Below are positions 27,631 through 36,512 of a stretch of DNA of 64,000 bases, one piece after another (position 1 is the stretch's first letter; each line of letters opens with the position of its first letter). Source of the stretch: UBA1672 sp033851915 (GTDB lineage: Bacteria; Pseudomonadota; Alphaproteobacteria; Micavibrionales; Micavibrionaceae); contig JAWSVM010000003.1 of assembly GCA_033851915.1 (NCBI GenBank), forward strand, positions 434,001 through 498,000, in the 5' to 3' direction. Below the pieces are notes generated by a model. The model had not been told where the DNA came from and ran no database searches. It saw nothing but the letters and a program-made list of their open reading frames with translations. Made by a program: the position numbers and the translations under genes.

Positions 27631-27670
27631 ACTTTGATTAATGCTGGTGGATTATTTTAGGAGGCGCAGT

Positions 27671-27868
27671 ATGTCTGATAAACTTCAAGGGCGCGAAATC
27701 ATTATCGAGTTTAACCCCATAGGCAATGTGGTTAAAGTTTCGGCTATGGATACCCAGTCTTTAGTCGAGGTTTCCATACAGGGACCGACCAGCACATTGA
27801 AAGAAATTCTCAAGCGCAATGCCTTAAAACGTCTGGAGTATGTTTTGAAAAAGAAAGGATTGATTTAG
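27671..27868 (+). CDS. DUF6898-like small protein
   Basis: 65 residues (MSDKLQGREIIIEF at the start). ATG 27671 has a perfect AGGAGG seven bases upstream, so an in-frame ATG 30 bases earlier was rejected. The pattern FNPIGNVVKVSAMD, then VSIQGPTS and LKRLEYVLKKKG matches a small alphaproteobacterial family I know as DUF6898. Function unknown. It is followed after 67 bases by rpiB. Confidence 0.75.
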   Translation: MSDKLQGREIIIEFNPIGNVVKVSAMDTQSLVEVSIQGPTSTLKEILKRNALKRLEYVLKKKGLI

Positions 27869-27935
27869 GGACATTGCGACTATATATTATTTTCTCTTTA
27901 TAAAGTTGATATGCGTTGTGCGTAAAGGATTCTAA

Positions 27936-28358
27936 ATGGAAAAGCTCGCGATAGCTTGTGACCACGGTGGTTATGCTTTGAAAGAGGCAATAAAAGCGCA
28001 TTTTGCGGATAAAGTCGACTTCATCGATTTCGGCGCCCATTCTACTGATTCTGTTGATTACCCCGAATACGGTCAAGCCGTTGCCAAAGCTATTATTGAT
28101 GGTGATGTGACGCGCGGCATACTGATCTGCGGAACAGGCATTGGCATATCAATTGCAGCCAACCGTTTTCCTGAAATTCGGGCGGCTCTGTGTGTGGATG
28201 TAACAATGGCGCGCCTGACGCGATTGCATAACGATGCAAATGTTCTGGCACTTGGTGCGCGGATCATTGGTGAGGAAGTGGCTTTTGATGTCGTTGAAGC
28301 ATTTCTAACAACGGAATTTGAAGGCGGGCGTCATTTGAACCGCATTAAAAAATTATAG
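27936..28358 (+). CDS. rpiB: Ribose 5-phosphate isomerase B
   Basis: Interconverts ribose 5-phosphate and ribulose 5-phosphate. The 140 residues have CDHGGYALK (Asp9, His10) and GILICGTGIGISIAANR with catalytic Cys65, plus NDANVLALGARIIG. Ribulose 5-phosphate is a precursor for the riboflavin gene ribB found 4 kb downstream. It stands 44 bases before glyA, an arrangement common in alphaproteobacteria. Confidence 0.95.
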   Translation: MEKLAIACDHGGYALKEAIKAHFADKVDFIDFGAHSTDSVDYPEYGQAVAKAIIDGDVTRGILICGTGIGISIAANRFPEIRAALCVDVTMARLTRLHNDANVLALGARIIGEEVAFDVVEAFLTTEFEGGRHLNRIKKL

Positions 28359-28402
28359 GTAAAACAAATTAGATAACGAATTGATTTTCAAAGTAAAAGG
28401 AT

Positions 28403-29722
28403 ATGAAAATAATGGGTAATGCAGCAGAAAAACTAGACACAAATGATAATGGTTTCTTCACTGACGATCTTAAAAATGTGGATGTGGATATATATAACGC
28501 CATTCAGGGCGAATTAGTGCGCCAACAAGATGGAATCGAACTGATTGCGTCTGAAAACATTGTGTCTAAAGCGGTTTTAGAAGCTCAAGGCTCTGTTTTC
28601 ACAAATAAATATGCAGAAGGCTATCCGGGGCGTCGTTATTACGGCGGTTGTGAGTTCTCCGATGTTGTAGAGAATATCGCCCGTGATCGCGCGAAAGAGT
28701 TGTTTGGTGCGAAATACGTTAATGTTCAGCCAAATTCAGGTTCACAAGCGAATCAGGGCGTTATGATGGCGTTGCTGCAGCCTGGTGATACTATTTTGGG
28801 GATGAGCCTTGCTGCTGGTGGTCACTTGACTCACGGCGCCGCTCCTAATCAGTCCGGTAAATGGTTTAATGCTATTCAATATGGTGTGCGCGAGAGCGAT
28901 TCACTGCTTGATTACGAAGAAGTCGAAAGACTGGCGAAAGAACATAAGCCGAAAATGATTGTAGCAGGTGCTTCTGCCTATCCACGTCAAATTGATTTCA
29001 AACGTTTCCGTGAAATTGCGGACAGCGTCGGTGCTATTTTGTTTGTTGATATGGCGCATTATGCAGGGTTGATTGCGGCGGGGACATATCCTTCACCTGT
29101 TCCACATGCGCATGTGACAACAACAACAACGCATAAAACATTACGCGGCCCGCGTGGTGGTATGATCTTGACCAATGATTTGGAGATTTTCAAGAAATTG
29201 AATTCTGCGATTTTCCCGGGTATTCAGGGTGGTCCATTGATGCATGTTATAGCTGCTAAAGCAGTTTCTTATGCAGAGGCTCTAAAGCCTGAATTTAAAA
29301 TATATGGTCAAGCTGTTATCGATAATGCGCGTGCGTTGGCTGAAGCTTTGAAAAATGGTGGCTGTGATATCGTTTCAGGCGGTACGGATTCGCACATTGT
29401 TCTTGTTGATCTACGCCCTAAAGGCCTGACAGGTAAAGATACGGAAGAAGCGTTAGAGCGTGCAGGCATGACCTGTAACAAAAATGCTGTGCCATTTGAC
29501 CCTGCGCCACCAATGGTAACCTCAGGCGTGCGTCTTGGTACGCCAGCGGCAACAACGCGTGGTTTTGGTGTTGAGGAATTTAAACTTGTTGGTGAATACG
29601 CAACTGAAGTTCTTGATGGCTTGGTTGCGAATGGTGCAGAAGGAAATGCCGCCATTGAACAGGCTGTAAAAGCCAAGGTTGATGCTTTGTGTAAGCTTTT
29701 CCCGATTTACCCTGACCAATAA
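28403..29722 (+). CDS. glyA: Serine hydroxymethyltransferase
   Basis: A PLP enzyme that converts serine and tetrahydrofolate to glycine and methylene-tetrahydrofolate. It shows IELIASENIVSKAV, YAEGYPGRRYYGG and TTTTHKTLRGPRGG with the PLP lysine at 245. The start is ambiguous: AAAAGG at 28395-28400 is two bases from ATG 28403 but eleven from ATG 28412, so the protein is 439 or 436 residues. nrdR follows after 21 bases. Confidence 0.97.
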   Translation: MKIMGNAAEKLDTNDNGFFTDDLKNVDVDIYNAIQGELVRQQDGIELIASENIVSKAVLEAQGSVFTNKYAEGYPGRRYYGGCEFSDVVENIARDRAKELFGAKYVNVQPNSGSQANQGVMMALLQPGDTILGMSLAAGGHLTHGAAPNQSGKWFNAIQYGVRESDSLLDYEEVERLAKEHKPKMIVAGASAYPRQIDFKRFREIADSVGAILFVDMAHYAGLIAAGTYPSPVPHAHVTTTTTHKTLRGPRGGMILTNDLEIFKKLNSAIFPGIQGGPLMHVIAAKAVSYAEALKPEFKIYGQAVIDNARALAEALKNGGCDIVSGGTDSHIVLVDLRPKGLTGKDTEEALERAGMTCNKNAVPFDPAPPMVTSGVRLGTPAATTRGFGVEEFKLVGEYATEVLDGLVANGAEGNAAIEQAVKAKVDALCKLFPIYPDQ

Positions 29723-29743
29723 TCTATTAAGTAGAGGGCTTAT

Positions 29744-30205
29744 ATGCGCTGTCCATTTTGTGGAAATGAGGAAACTCAAGTTAAAGATTCGAGGCCGACG
29801 GAGGATAATTCAACAATCCGTCGCCGTCGCTCTTGCCCTGAGTGTGAGCAACGCTTCACTACGTTTGAGCGTGTTCAACTTCGCGAAATGACAGTGTTGA
29901 AGGAGGGCGGCCGAAAGCAGCCCTTCACCCGTGACAAAATTATCCGTTCTATGCAGGTGGCTTTGCGTAAGCGTCCTGTTGATCTGGATGAAATCGAGCA
30001 AGAAACCAATAAAATCGTGCGCATCCTTGAATCTCAAGGCGAGCCGGAGATTGTCTCCGATAAAATCGGCGCACTTGTGATGGAAGCGTTAACGCGGCTG
30101 GACGCAGTTGGTTATATTCGCTTCGCCTCCGTTTATAAGGATTTCCGCAATCCCGAAGACTTCAATGACTTCTTGAATAAAGTCAGTCACTTAAAAGATA
30201 AATGA
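29744..30205 (+). CDS. nrdR: Transcriptional repressor NrdR
   Basis: A nucleotide-sensing repressor of ribonucleotide reductase genes. The 153 residues comprise a zinc ribbon (Cys3, Cys6, Cys31, Cys34), then an ATP-cone domain beginning at REMTVLKEGGRKQPFTRDKI. The end is YIRFASVYKDF plus a short tail. It sits between glyA and ribD, as in many alphaproteobacteria. NrdR boxes were not found in this window, which contains no nrd genes. Confidence 0.96.
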   Translation: MRCPFCGNEETQVKDSRPTEDNSTIRRRRSCPECEQRFTTFERVQLREMTVLKEGGRKQPFTRDKIIRSMQVALRKRPVDLDEIEQETNKIVRILESQGEPEIVSDKIGALVMEALTRLDAVGYIRFASVYKDFRNPEDFNDFLNKVSHLKDK

Positions 30206-30208
30206 ACC

Positions 30209-31291
30209 ATGGTTCAAAACTCTGACATTCACCACATGAAATCTGCCTTGTCCTTGGCACGCAGAGGGCTGGGGCGTGTCTGGCCTAACCCGAGTGTTGG
30301 CTGTGTCATTGTGCAAGATGATTGTGTCATTGCACGGGCACGCACCGCCGATGGTGGCAGACCGCATGCGGAGACGCAGGCATTAGAACACGTTGGTGCA
30401 TTGGCAAAAGGCGCAACGCTCTACGTCACGTTAGAGCCGTGCACGCATCACGGGCAAACCGCGCCGTGCGCGGAGGCCATTATTGCGGCGGAGGTGGCGC
30501 GTGTTGTGATTGGAACGCTGGATGTTGACCCACGCGTTAGCGGAAAATCCGTTGCCACCCTCGAGGCGGCAGGGATTAAGGTGACGCAGGGCGTGCTGGA
30601 AGATGAATGCCGCGACCTCAATATAGGCTTTATAAAACGCATCACGGAAAACCGCCCGTTTGTAACGCTTAAAATGGCGTGTACGCTGGATGGTAAGATT
30701 GCTTGTGCCTCAGGGGAGAGCCAATGGATCACAGGTGAACTTGCACGCCGTCATACGCACCAAGTGCGCAGTCGCCATGACGCTGTCCTCATTGGTTGTG
30801 GTACGGCGTTGGCTGATGATCCTGCGCTATCAATGCGCCTTGATGGTGTAGTGCATACACCTGTGCGCGTTGTTCTGGACAGCAAGTTGAGGATTTCACC
30901 CAATAGCCAGTTGGTGCGCACGGCAAAAGATGTTCCGCTATGGGTTTTTGGTAATGGAGACGATGAGCAAGCCACTGCGTTGAAACAGCGCGGTGTTGTC
31001 ATACATCATTGTGACCCACATGATTTAACTTCGGTGCTGGAAGTATTGGCAAACCAAGGTATAACTCGTGTACTTGTTGAAGGTGGCGCAGAGACGCATG
31101 CATCATTTTTGCGTCAAAGTTTATGTGATGAATTGCTTATCTATCGTGCGCCGACTATGCTGGGTGGAGATGGCAAATCTATGGTCGGGACATTAGGTGT
31201 TGAGGCTCTGGTGCAGCGCCATGACTTTGCACGGTGTTCTACTCAGGCATTGGGTTTGGATATGTTAGAAATATATAAGCGGAAAGGTTAA
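30209..31291 (+). CDS. ribD: Bifunctional riboflavin deaminase/reductase
   Basis: Performs the second and third steps of riboflavin synthesis. The deaminase domain (about 1-145) has the zinc site His53-Ala-Glu55 and Cys78/Cys87 in EPCTHHGQTAPC. The reductase domain (about 150-360) begins at PFVTLKMACTLDGKIA and has VEGGAETHASFL. It starts three bases after nrdR. A later ATG at 30236 would also keep all motifs. ribE follows six bases after the stop. Confidence 0.95.
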   Translation: MVQNSDIHHMKSALSLARRGLGRVWPNPSVGCVIVQDDCVIARARTADGGRPHAETQALEHVGALAKGATLYVTLEPCTHHGQTAPCAEAIIAAEVARVVIGTLDVDPRVSGKSVATLEAAGIKVTQGVLEDECRDLNIGFIKRITENRPFVTLKMACTLDGKIACASGESQWITGELARRHTHQVRSRHDAVLIGCGTALADDPALSMRLDGVVHTPVRVVLDSKLRISPNSQLVRTAKDVPLWVFGNGDDEQATALKQRGVVIHHCDPHDLTSVLEVLANQGITRVLVEGGAETHASFLRQSLCDELLIYRAPTMLGGDGKSMVGTLGVEALVQRHDFARCSTQALGLDMLEIYKRKG

Positions 31292-31297
31292 TGTTAA

Positions 31298-31897
31298 ATG
31301 TTTACAGGACTTGTACAAGAAATTGGTGTTGTTCGCTCTATTGTTAAATCACGTAGTGATTTACGGATCGGAATTGGCACGATCATGAACCTTTCTGAGG
31401 TTCAAGTCGGTGCGTCCATCTGCTGTTCAGGGTGTTGTCTCACTGTTGTGGATAAGACAGAAAATTCTTTTTCTGTAGATGTTTCTAGTGAAACTTTAAG
31501 TAAAACTATTATTGACGCATGGCAGGTCAAGACCCGAATTAACCTTGAGCCATCCTTAAAAGTCGGTGACGAGCTGGGCGGACATTTTGTGTCAGGTCAT
31601 GTTGATGCTACAACCAAAATTCTGAAGATTACGGAAGAGGGCGGATCGTATCGTTTAAAGATTGCAATACCGCAGGCGTTAGAAATATTCATCGCGGCAA
31701 AAGGGTCTGTCACGCTTGATGGTATTTCCTTAACAGTGAACGATGTTGATGATACAAGCTTCAACGTCAATATTATTCCCCACACTTGGACAAAAACGAC
31801 GTTAAGTGATCGCCGCGTAGGTGATGACGTTAATATAGAAATCGACTTACTCGCGCGCTATGCAGTGAATATGTTGAATAAGAAGGATACGGCATGA
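31298..31897 (+). CDS. ribE: Riboflavin synthase, alpha subunit
   Basis: Dismutates two 6,7-dimethyl-8-ribityllumazine to riboflavin. The 199 residues form two similar lumazine-binding repeats: MFTGLVQEIG onward, with GCCLTVV, and from GGHFVSGHVDATT onward, with LDGISLTVNDV. The stop overlaps the ribB start by four bases (ATGA). Confidence 0.96.
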   Translation: MFTGLVQEIGVVRSIVKSRSDLRIGIGTIMNLSEVQVGASICCSGCCLTVVDKTENSFSVDVSSETLSKTIIDAWQVKTRINLEPSLKVGDELGGHFVSGHVDATTKILKITEEGGSYRLKIAIPQALEIFIAAKGSVTLDGISLTVNDVDDTSFNVNIIPHTWTKTTLSDRRVGDDVNIEIDLLARYAVNMLNKKDTA

Positions 31898-33066
31898 GCA
31901 ATAAAGCCACGATATCAAAGCAAGACGTGCGTGATGCGCGCTTAGGCACAGAGGATCAGAAAATTCTATCCTCCATCGATGAAATTATCGAGGATATGCG
32001 TAATGGCAAACCTGTGATTATCGTTGATGATGAAGACCGTGAAAATGAAGGTGACTTGGTGATTTCCGCGCAAATGGCAACACCGGAGAATATTAATTTT
32101 ATGGCTAAGGATGGTCGCGGCTTGATTTGTTTGCCGATGGAAGAGGCAATGGTTGATCGTCTTGGGTTGCAGCTTATGGGGCGCGGCAATAACGCGCAGC
32201 ACCGCACCGCCTTTACAGTGTCTATCGAAGCAAAAGAGGGAGTAACCACCGGAATTTCTGCAGCAGATCGCGCAAAAACAATTCAAACGGCCATTAATCC
32301 GCAAAATGGCCCGAACTCTGTGGCAACGCCTGGACATGTGTTTCCCTTAATGGCGCGTGAGGGTGGCGTTTTGGTGCGTGCAGGGCATACGGAAGCTGCT
32401 GTGGATTTATCTAAAATGGCAGGGTTCAGCGGCGCAGGCGTTATTTGCGAGATTATGAATGACGACGGCACAATGGCGCGTTTGGATGATCTCGTCGGCT
32501 TCGCGCAGCTCCATAATCTGAAAATTGGAACAATAGCGGATTTAATTTCTTATCGCCGCCGTAATGAAGTGCTGGTTGAACGTATTCATGAAACCGTAAT
32601 ATCATCACAATATGGCGGTGATTTTAATCTGTGTCTTTACGCCGCGCAAATTGAATATGCGGAGCATGTAGCCTTGGTTAAGGGCGATATATCTAATGCG
32701 GATGAACCGGTGTTGGTGCGTATGCATGCAATGAATATCCTTGGTGATGTCTTGGGTATGGACGGTGATGCGACGCTTCAAAAATCTATGGAAATCATTG
32801 AAAAAGAGGGGCGCGGCGTGATTGTGTTATTGCGCTCACCCAATGCGACCAGCTTATCAGAACGCCTTTTAAAGAAACAAGAAAAGGCGAATTCCAAAGC
32901 CAACCCAAAACAAAATGAAAAAGTTTTGCGTGATTATGGTATTGGAGCGCAAATTTTGCTGGACTTGGGGGTTAGGAATATGGTTTTACTGTCCAACAGT
33001 CCGAAAAGTGTGATTGGTCTTGATGGATATGATTTGCATATACAAGGCCATCGGGCAATATCTTAA
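31894..33066 (+). CDS. ribB: DHBP synthase with a decayed GTP cyclohydrolase II domain
   Basis: 390 residues. The N-terminal half makes 3,4-dihydroxy-2-butanone 4-phosphate from ribulose 5-phosphate and is intact: DDEDRENEGD (45-54), ATPGHVFPL, RAGHTEAAVDL (162-172). The C-terminal half aligns with GTP cyclohydrolase II but lacks its zinc site. Where active enzymes have a Cys motif after RVHSE and a Cys-x-Cys, this one reads RMHAMNILGD (from 276) and GMDGDA. It also carries a lysine- and asparagine-rich insert. The RibA activity must come from another gene, as is known for other alphaproteobacterial RibBA proteins. Confidence 0.93.
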   Translation: MSNKATISKQDVRDARLGTEDQKILSSIDEIIEDMRNGKPVIIVDDEDRENEGDLVISAQMATPENINFMAKDGRGLICLPMEEAMVDRLGLQLMGRGNNAQHRTAFTVSIEAKEGVTTGISAADRAKTIQTAINPQNGPNSVATPGHVFPLMAREGGVLVRAGHTEAAVDLSKMAGFSGAGVICEIMNDDGTMARLDDLVGFAQLHNLKIGTIADLISYRRRNEVLVERIHETVISSQYGGDFNLCLYAAQIEYAEHVALVKGDISNADEPVLVRMHAMNILGDVLGMDGDATLQKSMEIIEKEGRGVIVLLRSPNATSLSERLLKKQEKANSKANPKQNEKVLRDYGIGAQILLDLGVRNMVLLSNSPKSVIGLDGYDLHIQGHRAIS

Positions 33067-33084
33067 AGTTAAAGAGAGCGTTCT

Positions 33085-33534
33085 ATGCCACATATTATGA
33101 TTGTTGTATCGCCTTATTATGATGAGGTAGCAGAGCATTTATTAACCGGCGCGAAGGCGGCTTTGGATAAAGTGCATGCCACCTATGAAGTGTTTGATGT
33201 CGCGGGTGCATTTGAAATTCCGGCAGCAATCAAGCTTGGCTCTTTGCGAGAGGAAAAACGCAGTACAGATCATCGTAAATTTGATGGCTTCGTGGCTTTA
33301 GGCTGTGTCATCCGCGGTGAAACAGCGCATTATGATATAGTTAGCAATGAAAGTGCCCGCGGGCTTGCACAATTGTCGCTGGATTACAATTTATTGATCG
33401 GTAATGCGATTTTAACATGTGACACACATGAACAAGCGATTATACGCGCAAATCCAGCGCAAAAGAATAAGGGTGCGGACGCGGTTGCGGCTGTATTATC
33501 TTTGTTGAACTTAAAACGGGCATTGTATTCATAA
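33085..33534 (+). CDS. ribH: 6,7-dimethyl-8-ribityllumazine synthase
   Basis: Joins the DHBP product and the RibD product to lumazine. The 149 residues show GAFEIPAAIKLG and ALGCVIRGETAHYDIVSNES with the catalytic His82. It lies 18 bases after ribB, with a GAGAG ribosome binding site. Its stop codon shares one base with the nusB start (TAATG), so translation is coupled. Confidence 0.96.
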   Translation: MPHIMIVVSPYYDEVAEHLLTGAKAALDKVHATYEVFDVAGAFEIPAAIKLGSLREEKRSTDHRKFDGFVALGCVIRGETAHYDIVSNESARGLAQLSLDYNLLIGNAILTCDTHEQAIIRANPAQKNKGADAVAAVLSLLNLKRALYS

Positions 33535-34133
33535 TGAAAAAGAATAATCAAAAAAACAGCCAAAAGCTGGATAATAATAAAGAGCTATCTGCACGTTTTC
33601 TGGCGGTTCAGGCCTATTATGAAGTGCTGCACAATGCAAAACCTGTACGCCTTGTGATAGAGGAATGTTTGGAGCGTGGCCTGCAACTGGACGATAGCGA
33701 TGATTTGGCGCAGCCACATGGTGGGTTGTTCAAGAAAATCATTACATCGTTGGATACACGTCTGGCAGACATCGATGGAATTCTCACCGCGCATGTTCAC
33801 AAGAAAGAGGCCCCCGCGCCGGCTATTGTCGCAGATGATACCGAGAAAGACGATAATACTGAGAAAGATGATGAGGCCGAAGGCGATACGCAAGATGTAG
33901 AAAAAACGCCTCATGAAGAACCTGCGCCACCACCACCACCTGAGAAAGAGCTGGAACCGTTGCTAAAATCTATTCTTCTTTGCGGTGTTTGTGAGTTGCT
34001 GGAACATCAAGACATTGATGCACCGCTTATTATCAATGATTACTTAAATGTAACCCACGCCTTTTATGAGCAACAGCAAGTCAATTTTGTAAACGGTGTT
34101 CTTGGTAAAATTGCATCTGTTGTGCGTGACTAA
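33534..34133 (+). CDS. nusB: Transcription antitermination factor NusB, with acidic insert
   Basis: Binds boxA RNA with NusE (S10) in rRNA antitermination. The N-terminal helices (about 20-85) and the C-terminal ones (about 139-199, with PLIINDYLNVTHAFY and VNFVNGVLGKI) are clear. Between them, residues 90-138 are an Ala/Pro- and Asp/Glu-rich stretch with repeated TEKDD units that normal NusB lacks, making it 199 residues against about 140-160. Placement after ribH is the standard order. Function should be retained if the insert is a disordered loop. Confidence 0.93.
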   Translation: MKKNNQKNSQKLDNNKELSARFLAVQAYYEVLHNAKPVRLVIEECLERGLQLDDSDDLAQPHGGLFKKIITSLDTRLADIDGILTAHVHKKEAPAPAIVADDTEKDDNTEKDDEAEGDTQDVEKTPHEEPAPPPPPEKELEPLLKSILLCGVCELLEHQDIDAPLIINDYLNVTHAFYEQQQVNFVNGVLGKIASVVRD

Positions 34134-34234
34134 GTCCCGCGAATATGTCTCAAATTGTATCTATCCCTAACGCCCTATTAATCAATTTTTGATAGGCTGA
34201 TCTGAATGGTGTTTTGTAAACAGGGATAACGATA

Positions 34235-34648
34235 ATGCATATAACAAAATTAGTTTTAGCGGTGATAGCGGGATTTTTTATCGCGGGGAATGCGTATGCA
34301 TCTTCTTCGGAAGAAAAACCTGAGGGTAGTGTCGAGTATGTAACGCTTGATCCGTTGATTTTGCCGATTATCGATCAAGACGGCGTCTATCAGGTTTTAA
34401 GCCTTGCTGTTGTGATTGAAGTTAACGGTGTTAATGACGCAGATAAAATTAAAGCAAAAGCGCCACGGTTAAAGGATGCTTATATTCAGGATATGTACGG
34501 TATATTGAATGAAAATGCCGCGTTAAAGGGCGGTGTCGTTCAGGTTAATATAATTAAGAAACGTTTGAACCGTATTACAAACGAAGTCATGGGCGATGAC
34601 ATTGAAACAGAAGTCCTCTTGCAAGTCGTGCAGCAACGCCCAATATAG
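34235..34648 (+). CDS. Periplasmic FliL-like protein
   Basis: 137 residues with a signal peptide or anchor (about 1-22, ending NAYASS). The mature part (VEYVTLDPLILPIIDQDGV, then VLSLAVVIEV and RLKDAYIQDMYGIL) resembles FliL-related proteins that occur in Rhodospirillales away from flagellar operons. FliL proteins support the MotA/MotB stator; motAB is at 24-26 kb here. The relation is remote, so a flagellar role is tentative. It stands alone, convergent with bamE with a nine-base gap. Confidence 0.55.
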   Translation: MHITKLVLAVIAGFFIAGNAYASSSEEKPEGSVEYVTLDPLILPIIDQDGVYQVLSLAVVIEVNGVNDADKIKAKAPRLKDAYIQDMYGILNENAALKGGVVQVNIIKKRLNRITNEVMGDDIETEVLLQVVQQRPI

Positions 34649-34657
34649 ATACCGATA

Positions 34658-35116
34658 TTAGAATTGGTCTGTTGCACTTGAACTGTTCGGCGTATTAAAG
34701 CGCCCCATATTCCCCAGTAGCTGCTGCGTAAAGGTTAACTCATTCCCGTGTGTTGGTGTCTTTGAACGTGCATAGGGGATCTGAAGTCTTTGTGTATCTT
34801 GATCTTCAATTGTTTTTACAATGCCTTCTTCCGTGAAGGATACAATGACAATACGCTCTTTAACAACTTCATCATCAAGAATGCCGTGCTTTTCTGTTTC
34901 CTGCCCAATATAATACCAAATATTGATGTCAAAGGTTGATTGCGTTGTTGGTGAACCTAATACGCGCAGAACATCTGATCTTGTGTGCTGTCCGGCAATG
35001 ATATCATTCACTTGATAATCTTGCAGAAGGTTGCCGCGCTGCGCCGTTACGGGGGAACATGCGATGATGTTTGCAGTAACAAGGCAACAAAAAATGATTT
35101 TTAAAAACTTTTGCAT
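34658..35116 (-). CDS. bamE: BamE/SmpA-type outer membrane lipoprotein
   Basis: Accessory lipoprotein of the BAM outer-membrane protein insertion machine. A short signal peptide ends in IIAC, with Cys20 as the lipid site. The rest has VNDIIAGQHTRSDVLRVLGSP, the SmpA/OmlA start, and a WYYIGQETEK strand. It is 152 residues, with an unconserved C-terminal tail. It is divergent from the bc1 chaperone gene, as often seen in alphaproteobacteria. Confidence 0.9.
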   Translation of the reverse strand: MQKFLKIIFCCLVTANIIACSPVTAQRGNLLQDYQVNDIIAGQHTRSDVLRVLGSPTTQSTFDINIWYYIGQETEKHGILDDEVVKERIVIVSFTEEGIVKTIEDQDTQRLQIPYARSKTPTHGNELTFTQQLLGNMGRFNTPNSSSATDQF

Positions 35117-35190
35117 AGCATTCTTTTGTAATAATGGTATTTCTTACGGACTGTAGAGATAATTTTAGAAAAAACCTAGAGCTAAAATCG

Positions 35191-35796
35191 ATGTTGGGCA
35201 TGTTATTCAAACAAAAATATAATACGAAAAGGCATAATAAGAAAATTGCCAAAGACCTATATGCGTGCGCGTTGGAAAATACGCGTAAGGAGGCCTTCTA
35301 TACTGAATATGGGGTGCCTGACAATTTTGATGGCCGGTTTGATTTGCTGTTGCTGCATATCTTCCTGATTTTGCACCGTATTATGGATCACGATGATTAT
35401 GAGGCAATCTCTCAGGCATTGTTTGATGTTATGTTTAAGGATATGGATCAAACGTTGCGGGAAATGGGGATCGGCGATGTTGGCGTGCCCAAGCATATGA
35501 AGCGCATGATGAAGGCGTTTAACGGACGTATGTATAACTATCAGGTTGCCCTCGCGCCCGAGAGTGTTGAGATTGAAAATGTTGAGGGCTTGGTTGTCGC
35601 AAATCTTGATGATGTCCTTGCACGTAATATTTATGGCGGAAGAGACCACGATAAAGCGTGCCTTGCCAAGATGTCTGCTTTTATACAAAATAATATCGCT
35701 CACAATAAAATGAGCGTTGAAAAGATAATGAACGGGCAGGCGTATTTCGTGAATGATGCTCCCGATACTGTTGGAGAGATAAAGAATGTCGGATAA
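35191..35796 (+). CDS. Ubiquinol-cytochrome c chaperone (CBP3 family)
   Basis: 201 residues if ATG 35191 is used. It belongs to the family needed for assembly of the cytochrome bc1 complex. The motif set EAFYTEYGVPDNFDGRFDLL, FDVMFKDMDQTLREMGIGD and VPKHMKRMMKAFNGRMYNY is diagnostic. An ATG at 35134 opens the same frame but overlaps the bamE promoter region and adds 19 residues unlike the family. The stop overlaps the DUF177 gene by 11 bases. Confidence 0.88.
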   Translation: MLGMLFKQKYNTKRHNKKIAKDLYACALENTRKEAFYTEYGVPDNFDGRFDLLLLHIFLILHRIMDHDDYEAISQALFDVMFKDMDQTLREMGIGDVGVPKHMKRMMKAFNGRMYNYQVALAPESVEIENVEGLVVANLDDVLARNIYGGRDHDKACLAKMSAFIQNNIAHNKMSVEKIMNGQAYFVNDAPDTVGEIKNVG

Positions 35797-36400
35797 AGAT
35801 TTTGAAATATCAGGCGCTGATCAGGAATGGTCGCATTTTATTGAGACAGATGATGTCGGCGCGGGATGTAAGCGTGTAGACATCTCACCGGAGGAAAAAA
35901 TATTTGCTGTGCTTTCTCGGCGCTTAGGCATTTATTCCATTGAATCGCTAAAGGCTGGTTTGGAACTGCGGAGAAACAGCATCAATAAGGTTATCCATAT
36001 AAAGGGCAGAATTTCGGCGAAGATTCATCAGAAATGCGTTGTTACGGCAGAACCTGTGCAAGAAACGATAGAAGATACATTTGACGCATGGTTCGAAGAT
36101 CCTAATCAAACTGTTTCTTTCGAAAAAGCCAAGCGTGAGCGTATGAGCCGTAAAGAACAAGATAAGCAGCCAATGATTGATGAGGCGGATGACCCTGAAG
36201 CCATTATTGACGGGAAAATTGATTTAGGCGAGTTGGTTATGCAGCATTTATCTTTGGCTCTTGCCCCTTATCCGCGTATTGACGGAGCAGTGTATGAGAG
36301 CGATGATGCCGCATTAAAAGATGCGCCGGAGGGAACATATGACAACCCATTTGCCGCGCTGAAAGACTGGAAAAAGAACGAAGCAAAGAAAGATAAATAG
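35786..36400 (+). CDS. DUF177 / YceD family protein
   Basis: 204 residues. YceD proteins are encoded next to rpmF in most bacteria and have been tied to 23S rRNA metabolism. Here rpmF follows 112 bases downstream. Conserved features are VHIKGRISAKIHQKCVVT, with a single cysteine where many homologues have two, an acidic middle part, and LGELVMQHLSLALAPYPR. The end contains NPFAALKDWK, typical of the family. It is translationally coupled to the chaperone gene. Confidence 0.88.
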   Translation: MSDKDFEISGADQEWSHFIETDDVGAGCKRVDISPEEKIFAVLSRRLGIYSIESLKAGLELRRNSINKVIHIKGRISAKIHQKCVVTAEPVQETIEDTFDAWFEDPNQTVSFEKAKRERMSRKEQDKQPMIDEADDPEAIIDGKIDLGELVMQHLSLALAPYPRIDGAVYESDDAALKDAPEGTYDNPFAALKDWKKNEAKKDK

Positions 36401-36512
36401 TAGAGCATAAAAAAAAGCAGGTGTTTTTTGTATAATTTCCTTGCTTTGGGGCTGAATTTTAGGTATTACCCACTCTCGTTTATTAAGAAAAATTCATAAA
36501 GGGAATCGGACT

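Noticed and set aside
36412..36432. A-rich then T-rich stretch after the DUF177 gene as a terminator.
   Set aside because: The bases between do not form a convincing stem.
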